From positions 682,001 to 746,000 of the forward strand of contig JAXMAB010000004.1 in the NCBI GenBank assembly GCA_046350655.1: DNA of 64,000 nucleotides. Direction: 5' to 3'. Positions within the stretch are counted from its first letter, which is position 1; each line of letters opens with the position of its first letter. Below are positions 58,773 to 64,000 of this stretch, piece by piece. Origin of the DNA: JAEUHO01 sp046350655. GTDB taxonomy: Bacteria; Planctomycetota; PLA2; JAEUHO01. The notes beneath the pieces were generated by a model. The model was not told where the DNA came from, made no database searches, and saw nothing but the letters and a program-made list of their open reading frames with translations. The position numbers and the translations under genes are program-made.

Positions 58773-59447
58773 ATGAACCGGTCCCAGAAGGGCTTCACGC
58801 TCATCGAGCTGATGATCGTCATCGCGATCATCGCGATCATCGCGGCCATCGCGATCCCGAACCTGCTCGCCGCCCGCCTGTCGTCCAACGAGACGGCGGC
58901 GATCGCGACGCTGCGCAACATCATCTCCGCCCAGGCGCAGTTCCAGCAGAGCGCCAAGGCCGACACGGACAACGACGGCACGGGTGAGTACGGCGGCTTC
59001 ATCGAGCTGTCGGGCGGCGGCGCCGGCCGCATGAGCACGACCCTGAACCCGCCCGTCCTGTCGGGTGCGTTCCGCGTCCTCAACGCGCAGGGCGCGGTGA
59101 GCCGCTCGGGCTACTTCTTCAAGATGTACCTGCCGGCCGCCGCGGGCGTCGGCACGGGCGAGCCGCAGACGGGCTACGTCGTCGGCACCGGCCTCAACGC
59201 CGACCTCGCCGAGACGACCTGGTGCTGCTACGCCTGGCCGGTCAACTACGCGCAGTCGGGCAACCGCACGTTCTTCACGAACCAGGGCGGTGACGTGATC
59301 GCGACCGAGGCCTCGGCCTACTCCGGCTCGGCGGCCGCTCCGGCGGCGGGCGCGGCCTTCCAGGCCGGCGGCGCGACGGTGATCACGGGCTCGGTCGCCA
59401 TCGGCGTCGCGGGCCAGGACACGAACGTCTGGAAGCAGGTCAACTAA
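58773..59447 (+). CDS. Type IV pilin 1 (type IV major-pilin-like)
   Basis: A 224-residue prepilin with a very short leader, MNRSQKG, cleaved before FTLIELMIV by PilD. The hydrophobic N-terminal helix runs to about residue 34 (FTLIELMIVIAIIAIIAAIA), with Glu 5 of the mature form present. The globular part has SAQAQFQQSAKADTDNDGTG and a C-terminal half with WCCYAWPVNYAQSGNRTFFT and vicinal cysteines. This body type is known from planctomycete pilins. It is a near-identical copy of the next gene. AGGAG lies 9 nt before the ATG. Confidence 0.95.
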   Translation: MNRSQKGFTLIELMIVIAIIAIIAAIAIPNLLAARLSSNETAAIATLRNIISAQAQFQQSAKADTDNDGTGEYGGFIELSGGGAGRMSTTLNPPVLSGAFRVLNAQGAVSRSGYFFKMYLPAAAGVGTGEPQTGYVVGTGLNADLAETTWCCYAWPVNYAQSGNRTFFTNQGGDVIATEASAYSGSAAAPAAGAAFQAGGATVITGSVAIGVAGQDTNVWKQVN

Positions 59448-59476
59448 GCCTGCGGACCTCCCTCCGAGGTCCTCGA

Positions 59477-59509
59477 GGGCCCGCGACCGCAAGGTCGCGG
59501 GCCCTTTTT
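59477..59509 (+). terminator. Rho-independent terminator after pilin 1
   Basis: GGGCCCGCGACC pairs with GGTCGCGGGCCC around a GCAA loop, followed by TTTTT. Confidence 0.9.
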
Positions 59510-59648
59510 CGTTGGCGGTGGGGGCCGTCCCTCGCGGCCCGTGACGCGTTGTTCGCGTGTTGTATTGCTGTGTCACTCAAGTCTTGGGGCGATGCCGTCG
59601 ATAGGGGTCCGTCACCTTCCCCCCCCTCCTCTCGGAGCTTCCGCCACC

Positions 59649-60329
59649 ATGACCTCCCGCCGCATCCAGAAGGGCTTCACGCTCATCGAGCTGATGATCG
59701 TCATCGCGATCATCGCCATCATCGCGGCCATCGCGATCCCGAACCTGCTCGCCGCGCGCCTGTCGTCCAACGAGACGGCGGCGATCGCGACGCTGCGCAA
59801 CATCATCTCCGCCCAGGCGCAGTTCCAGCAGAGCGCCAAGGCCGACACGGACAACGACGGCACGGGCGAGTACGGCGGCTTCATCGAGCTGTCGGGCGGC
59901 GGCGCCGGCCGCATGAGCACGACCCTGAACCCGCCCGTCCTGTCGGGTGCGTTCCGCGTCCTCAACGCGCAGGGCGCGGTGAGCCGCTCGGGCTACTTCT
60001 TCAAGATGTACCTGCCGGCCGCCGCGGGCGTCGGCACGGGCGAGCCGCAGACGGGGTACGTCGTCGGCACGGGCCTCAACGCCGACCTCGCCGAGACGAC
60101 CTGGTGCTGCTACGCCTGGCCGGTCAACTACGCGCAGTCGGGCAACCGCACGTTCTTCACGAACCAGGGCGGTGACGTGATCGCGACCGAGTCGTCGACG
60201 TACTCCGGCTCGACCGCGGCGCCCCAGCCGGGCGCGGCGTTCCAGGCGGGTGGCGCGACGGTCATCACCGGCTCGGTGGCGATCGGCGTCGCGGGCCAGG
60301 ACACGTTCACCTGGAAGCAGGTCAACTAG
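59649..60329 (+). CDS. Type IV pilin 2, tandem duplicate of pilin 1
   Basis: A 226-residue prepilin with leader MTSRRIQKG and the same mature N-terminus. From AGAAGGGCTTCACGCTCATC (about 59668) to the stop, it differs from pilin 1 only at scattered synonymous bases and a few residues near the end (for example SSTYSGSTAAPQPG against SAYSGSAAAPAAG, and DTFTWKQVN against DTNVWKQVN). Upstream regions are unrelated, so the two copies are expressed from different leaders. The ATG at 59649 is chosen because the leader fits there; the frame is open to 59541. Confidence 0.95.
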   Translation: MTSRRIQKGFTLIELMIVIAIIAIIAAIAIPNLLAARLSSNETAAIATLRNIISAQAQFQQSAKADTDNDGTGEYGGFIELSGGGAGRMSTTLNPPVLSGAFRVLNAQGAVSRSGYFFKMYLPAAAGVGTGEPQTGYVVGTGLNADLAETTWCCYAWPVNYAQSGNRTFFTNQGGDVIATESSTYSGSTAAPQPGAAFQAGGATVITGSVAIGVAGQDTFTWKQVN

Positions 60330-60590
60330 TCCTCGCGGGCCTCGCCCCGAGGTCCTTTCGAAGGGCCGCGACCGCAAGGTCGCGGTCCTTCGTCGTTTCG
60401 GGGCTCGGTCGCGGAGCCCGCACCGTCCGTCCGGTGGGGGGCGGCGGTCGTGCGCGGGGGACCGCGAGGCCCGGGCGCCCGCGCGAGGCCCCTCCGACCC
60501 CGACCGAGGGGCCGGCGGATGGGCCCCTCGCGCCGAGCCCAGGGCGTCACGGGGGCCTCGAGCGGCCGTCGGAGACGCAGAGACTGAATT
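60330..60590. other. Intergenic segment after pilin 2
   Basis: Contains the pilin 2 terminator and a palindrome copy at about 60458-60478 (GGGGACCGCGAGGCCCGGGC). A second partial copy follows around 60482-60492. Otherwise nothing coding seen. Confidence 0.5.
60360..60391 (+). terminator. Rho-independent terminator after pilin 2
   Basis: GAAGGGCCGCGACC pairs with GGTCGCGGTCCTTC (one G-T pair) around GCAA. It resembles the terminator of pilin 1 but has a weaker T stretch. Confidence 0.75.
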
Positions 60591-60760
60591 CTTGTTATGT
60601 CACGCTAGGCATATGCCGATACGTTCCTGTCGCGGGAGGCACCCCCCCCGGCCCCCGCGGCAGACTCCTTGGCTTCCGGGTGTTCCGGGAGCCTGTCCGG
60701 TCCCCCCCCCCGGACATCCCGCGCCCCCGCTCTGCGGGGGCGCGGTTCTTTTCGCTTCGG
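60590..60760 (+). ncRNA. Candidate structured leader RNA or small RNA ending in a terminator
   Basis: An AT-rich promoter-like patch, TTCTTG (60590-60595) with TATGCC at 60613-60618 (17-nt spacer), is followed by hairpins TGTCGCGGG/CCCGCGGCA (60629 and 60655), GGCTTCCGG/CCGGGAGCC (60671 and 60685) and TGTCCGG/CCGGACA (60694 and 60710). The end is a strong terminator hairpin GCGCCCCCGC/GCGGGGGCGC (60721-60743) and TTCTTTTC. The acyl-CoA dehydrogenase gene begins 63 bp further on. It could be an attenuator/riboswitch for that gene or an independent RNA. I cannot match it to a known class. Confidence 0.45.
60719..60755 (+). terminator. Terminator hairpin upstream of the third acyl-CoA dehydrogenase
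   Basis: GCGCCCCCGC pairs with GCGGGGGCGC around TCT and is extended by CC/GG. TTCTTTTC follows. Its place inside a leader, 68 bp before a start codon, is unusual. Confidence 0.75.
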
Positions 60761-60822
60761 CCTTTCCGGAGCGGCGCGACCCTGCGCACGGGGCCCGCGC
60801 CCGCGCCCCCGGAGTGCGCACC

Positions 60823-62559
60823 GTGGCGAACTACTTCCGCGACAACCCCGACCTCCGACTCCACATGGACCGGGCCGACTGGGCCCGCATCGTCCCGTTC
60901 CTCGAGGACGAGTTCCACACGGGCGACGAAGGCGGCCCCGCGGACCTCGCGGAGGCGCGCGAGCTGCACGCCGCGGTGCTCGAGATGGTCGGCGACCTCG
61001 CGGGCGACACGATCGCGCCCGACGCCGCCGAGGTGGACCGGCAGGGGGCGCGCCTCGTGGACGGCCGGGTCCACTGGGCCGAGCCGACGCAGCGGCAGTG
61101 GAAGGCGCTCGGCGAGGCGGGCCTCCTCGGCTTCTGCATCGAGCGCCGCTTCGGCGGCCAGAACCTGCCCGTGACGCTCTACACCGCGAGCGTCGAGCTC
61201 GTCTCGCGCGCGTGCGCGTCGCTCATGAACCTGTACGCGCTCCAGGGGTGCGGCGAGACCCTGCAGAACTTCGGCGACGAGGCGCTCAAGGCGCGCTTCG
61301 TCCCGGGCATCGCGTCCGGCGAGACGACCTGCTGCATGTCGCTGTCGGAGCCCGACGCGGGCTCGGCCCTCGGCAGCGTACGGACGCGCGCCGTCCCCGT
61401 GGACGAGGCGAAGGGGCTCTGGCGCCTCCACGGCACCAAGGTCTTCTCGACGAACGGCGGCGGCGACCTCCTGCTCGTGCTCGCGCGCAGCGAGGACGGC
61501 ACGAACGACGCCCGCGGGCTCTCGTTGTTCGCGGTGCCGCGGTCGCCGCAGGTCGTCGTGAGCAAGCTCGAGGAGAAGCTCGGGATGCACGGGAGCCCGA
61601 CGGCCCTCGTGAACCTCGACGGCGCCGAGGGCTGGCTCGTCGGCGAGCGCCGCCGCGGCCTCACGACGTACGTCATGTCGCTGATCCACGGCGCGCGGCT
61701 CGAGGTCGCGGCCCAGGCCGTCGGCATCTCGCAGGCCGCGCTCGTCGCGACGGTGAAGTACGTCCACGAACGGCGCCAGTTCGGCCGCGCCATCGGCGAC
61801 TTCGCGCCCGTCCGGCAGCAGGTCCTCGAGATGGAGCTGCGGATCCAGGCCGGCCGCAACCTGGTCTACGCCGCGGCCGAGGTCGTGGACCGCATCCGCG
61901 GGCTCACGCGCATGCTCGACAAGCACCCCGACGACGCGCGGGCCGCGGCCTGGCGCGACGAGCACCGCCGCCTCGTCGAGGTCGAGGACGTCCTCACGCC
62001 GCTCACGAAGTACGCGGCGACCGAGTGGGCCAACGAGGCGTGCTACCGCGCCCTGCAGCTCCACGGCGGCTACGGCTACTGCCGCGAGTACGGGGTCGAG
62101 CGCCTGTTCCGTGACGTGCGGGTCACCAACCTCTACGAGGGCACGAGCGAGATCCAGGTCGGCGGCATCGTCGGCCTGCTCGTCGGCGGCAGCCTCGACG
62201 ACGTGGTCGAGGAGGTCACGCGCGACCTCGGCGCCGACCCCGCCGACGCCGAGGCCCGCGCCCGGCTCGACGCCGGCGTCGCCGCCACCCGCGAGGCGTG
62301 CGCGTCGCTCGCCGCCCGCGCCGCCGACAAGGCGCTCGTCCAGCTGCGCGCGCGCACGCTGGCCGACATGACCGCCGACGTCGTCGCCGGCGCCCGGTTC
62401 CTCGCGCACGCGCCGCACGACCCGCGCAAGCGGCTCGTCGCGCACGCGTTCCTCGCCGAGGCGGCGCTCCGCTGGCCCCAGCGCCTCGCGACCATCGTCG
62501 GCGGCGACCGGACCTCGATCGACGCCTTCCCGGACCTCGTCGCGCCCTACCGCGGCTGA
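60823..62559 (+). CDS. Acyl-CoA dehydrogenase with C-terminal extension
   Basis: A 578-residue flavoenzyme of the longer acyl-CoA dehydrogenase type (AcdA/FadE-like). The N-terminal part has DNPDLRLHMDRADW, the FAD region has CCMSLSEPDAGSALGSVRT, and VKYVHERRQFGRAIGDF and LQLHGGYGYCREYGVERLFR precede the catalytic-Glu block NLYEGTSEIQVGGIVGLL. A C-terminal helical domain of about 130 residues follows, absent from the short forms. GTG 60823 is the first start that fits the homology. It probably acts on longer or branched acyl-CoAs. Its leader may carry an attenuator. Confidence 0.92.
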   Translation: MANYFRDNPDLRLHMDRADWARIVPFLEDEFHTGDEGGPADLAEARELHAAVLEMVGDLAGDTIAPDAAEVDRQGARLVDGRVHWAEPTQRQWKALGEAGLLGFCIERRFGGQNLPVTLYTASVELVSRACASLMNLYALQGCGETLQNFGDEALKARFVPGIASGETTCCMSLSEPDAGSALGSVRTRAVPVDEAKGLWRLHGTKVFSTNGGGDLLLVLARSEDGTNDARGLSLFAVPRSPQVVVSKLEEKLGMHGSPTALVNLDGAEGWLVGERRRGLTTYVMSLIHGARLEVAAQAVGISQAALVATVKYVHERRQFGRAIGDFAPVRQQVLEMELRIQAGRNLVYAAAEVVDRIRGLTRMLDKHPDDARAAAWRDEHRRLVEVEDVLTPLTKYAATEWANEACYRALQLHGGYGYCREYGVERLFRDVRVTNLYEGTSEIQVGGIVGLLVGGSLDDVVEEVTRDLGADPADAEARARLDAGVAATREACASLAARAADKALVQLRARTLADMTADVVAGARFLAHAPHDPRKRLVAHAFLAEAALRWPQRLATIVGGDRTSIDAFPDLVAPYRG

Positions 62560-62611
62560 CGGACCCCGGCCGTCGCCGTCCGCCCCTGGTCGGCGGGCGG
62601 ACGCGGTCCGC

Positions 62612-62702
62612 GGGGACGCGAGGCCCGACGCCCGACCGTCGTCGACCGGCACGGTCGGACGGCGCGGCCGGCCCGTGCCCCCGACCGGGCCTCGCGTCCC
62701 GT
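62612..62702. repeat. Dispersed palindrome, two opposed half copies 50 bp apart
   Basis: GGGGACGCGAGGCCCGACG (62612-62630) and GACCGGGCCTCGCGTCCCG (62684-62702) face each other after the acyl-CoA dehydrogenase stop. Between them lie GTCGGACG-type inverted repeats. Confidence 0.7.
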
Positions 62703-62786
62703 CCCCCGGATCCGGAACGTGCGCTCCGCCGCCCGGCGACCGATCCGCCCCGCGTCGACCGGCCTCGACGGGGGGACGCGACCCGC

Positions 62787-62806
62787 GGGGACGCGAGGCC
62801 CGGCGG
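62787..62806 (+). repeat. Dispersed palindrome, half copy
   Basis: GGGGACGCGAGGCCCGGCGG lies about 40 bp before the dprA start. Confidence 0.7.
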
Positions 62807-62847
62807 ATCGTGCGTGACCGGCGGGGGGGCTCGCGCGAGGTAGGGGT

Positions 62848-63918
62848 GTGGATCCCCAATCAGAACGCCGGGCCTGGCTCGCGCTCGCGTCGGTCGTCGG
62901 CGTGGGCCCGCGGACGTGCGGGGCCCTCGTGCGCGCGCTCCACGGGATCGAGGGCGTGATGCGGGCCTCGCGGGCCCAGCTCGCCGCGGTCTCGGGCGTC
63001 GGGCGCGTGCGGACCGAGGCGATCGTGCGCGGGCTCGCGTCGGCCGACCCCGCCGCCCTCGAACGCGAGGCCGCGGCCGTCGGGAGCCGCATCGTGACGC
63101 CGGTGGACGACGGCTACCCGTCGGCGGTGCGGGCGGCGTCGGACCCGCCGCCCGCGCTGTGGGTGCGCGGCACGCTCCCGCCGCCGGACCGGCCGGCCGT
63201 CGCGGTCGTCGGCACGCGCGGCGCGAGCGCGTACGGGCTCCGGATCGCGCACGGGATCGCGGAGGGGCTCGCGCGGGCCGGCGTGGTCGTCGTCAGCGGC
63301 CTCGCGCGCGGGATCGACGCGGCGGCCCACGGCGGAGCGCTCGCGGGCGGCGGGCCCACGGTGGGGGTGCTCGGCTGCGGCGTGGACGTCGTCTACCCGC
63401 CGGAGCACACCGGGCTCGTCGCGGAGGTCGTCGCGAACGGCGCGGTCCTCTCGGAGCACCCGCCCGGCACGTCGCCGCTCCAGGGCCACTTCCCGCGACG
63501 GAACCGGATCGTCGCGACGTTGTCGCAGGCGACCGTCGTCGTCGAGGCCGGGCTCACGAGCGGCGCGCTGAACACCGCGCGCAGCGCGCTGCACGAGGGC
63601 CGCGACGTGCTCGCCGTGCCGGGGTACGTCGATCGCGACGTCCACGCCGGCTGCCACCTGCTCCTGCGGGAGGGCGCGAGCCTGTGCGAGGGCGTGGACG
63701 ACGTGCTGCGCGTGCTCGAGGGGGCGGCGGCGGCCGGCGCGGGCGCCGCGCCGCCGCCCGTCCGCGGCCCCCGCCGGCGGCGGGGCCGGAGCTGGTCGTG
63801 TGGAACGCGCTCGACGGCGGCGAGGTTCTCGACCTCGACGCGCTCGTGCGCCTCACGGGCCTCTCGCCGGACGAGGTCGCCGCGGCGCTCACCGCGCTCG
63901 AGCTCGCGGCGCGCGTGA
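62848..63918 (+). CDS. dprA: DNA-processing protein DprA (frameshift before the C-terminal domain)
   Basis: Recombination mediator that loads RecA on incoming single-stranded DNA during transformation. GTG start. The N-terminal helix-hairpin-helix-like part has VVGVGPRTCGALVRAL. The Rossmann core shows VAVVGTRGASAYG, VVVSGLARGIDAAAHGGAL, GVLGCGVDVVYPPEH, FPRRNRIVATLSQATVVVEA and SGALNTARSALHEGRDVLAV. As read, the frame degrades after about 63770. The winged-helix C-domain LVVWNALDGGEVLDLDALVR is present in another frame to 63977. One base missing in the C run 63768-63772 explains it; the corrected protein has 376 residues. It fits with the pilus genes as a DNA-uptake system. Confidence 0.93.
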   Translation: MDPQSERRAWLALASVVGVGPRTCGALVRALHGIEGVMRASRAQLAAVSGVGRVRTEAIVRGLASADPAALEREAAAVGSRIVTPVDDGYPSAVRAASDPPPALWVRGTLPPPDRPAVAVVGTRGASAYGLRIAHGIAEGLARAGVVVVSGLARGIDAAAHGGALAGGGPTVGVLGCGVDVVYPPEHTGLVAEVVANGAVLSEHPPGTSPLQGHFPRRNRIVATLSQATVVVEAGLTSGALNTARSALHEGRDVLAVPGYVDRDVHAGCHLLLREGASLCEGVDDVLRVLEGAAAAGAGAAPPPVRGPRRRRGRSWSCGTRSTAARFSTSTRSCASRASRRTRSPRRSPRSSSRRA

Positions 63919-63977
63919 CGTGGGTGCCCGGCGTCGGCGTCCGGCGCGTGGACGGGGCCGAGCCGTTCCTCGCGTAG
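63773..63977 (+). other. Out-of-frame C-terminal domain of DprA
   Basis: Reads PAAGPELVVWNALDG, then LDALVRLTGLSPDEVAAALT and ends RRVDGAEPFLA before the TAG at 63975-63977. This is the expected winged-helix DprA tail and belongs to the preceding gene after correction. Confidence 0.8.
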
Positions 63978-64000
63978 GCCGCCGGCGGCGCCGCCGACGC

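Overview
The window is about 64 kb of very GC-rich DNA (visibly well above 70 percent), almost entirely protein coding, with many GTG starts and many stop/start overlaps of the GTGA or ATGA type. Gene content points to a free-living, diderm, probably planctomycete-like bacterium. The evidence is type IV pilins of the planctomycete type, a sigma factor of the small TIGR02999-like ECF family, Ser/Thr kinases fused to AAA and TPR modules, a DUF1570-like metallopeptidase, and lipoproteins with OmpA-like peptidoglycan-binding domains. The assignment is an inference from gene families, not from a marker tree. I see no rRNA, tRNA, CRISPR array, insertion sequence or prophage.

Layout. Positions 1-11293 (minus strand): an edge-truncated GT4 glycosyltransferase, a membrane protein and a glycogen debranching enzyme; an isolated 75-residue gene on the plus strand; an array of hairpin repeats; a SpoIIE phosphatase-GNAT-zinc ribbon membrane protein operon; argS; a NUDIX-HD fusion; a large lipoprotein. 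Positions 11467-28629 (plus): pyrK with an overlapping SIS isomerase, a membrane protein, a Ser/Thr kinase-AAA-TPR gene broken by frameshifts, then an acyl-CoA/short-chain catabolic block (thiolase, 3-hydroxybutyryl-CoA dehydrogenase, two acyl-CoA dehydrogenases, meaB plus a stand-alone B12 domain) interrupted by a VapBC module and two lipoproteins, then a TPR protein and an ECF sigma factor. Positions 28638-37355: a GNAT/DUF2156 pair, an intact kinase-AAA-TPR protein, a secreted M28 homologue that has lost metal ligands, metG, and an unknown protein. Positions 37521-47667: an ECF sigma factor fused through one membrane helix to a large exterior region, followed by two paralogous membrane-anchored exterior proteins; a 3-oxoacid CoA-transferase (scoAB); a secreted zinc metallopeptidase; a KAS III-like enzyme. 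Positions 48001-64000: ssb, a PilZ protein, a left-handed beta-helix acyltransferase, the prepilin peptidase, two OmpA-like lipoproteins, pilT-pilB-pilC, two nearly identical pilins in tandem, a third acyl-CoA dehydrogenase and dprA.

How the parts fit. The fatty-acid/ketone-body genes (three acyl-CoA dehydrogenases, thiolase, HBDH, SCOT, MeaB/B12 domain) suggest aerobic use of short-chain and branched acyl-CoAs. The pilus genes with the PilZ protein form a twitching/DNA-uptake module, to which dprA is functionally related.

The most unusual feature is a short palindromic sequence (GGACGCGAGGCCCGGCGGCC and its complement) present at more than 30 places. It lies in intergenic gaps, often just after stop codons, and also in frame inside genes, including the same post-membrane linker of three tandem paralogues. 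This resembles the gene-invading palindromic elements of Rickettsia.

Six reading-frame breaks in otherwise conserved genes all behave like the loss of one base in a G/C run. They are better explained by sequence errors than by biology, and the reader should correct for them.
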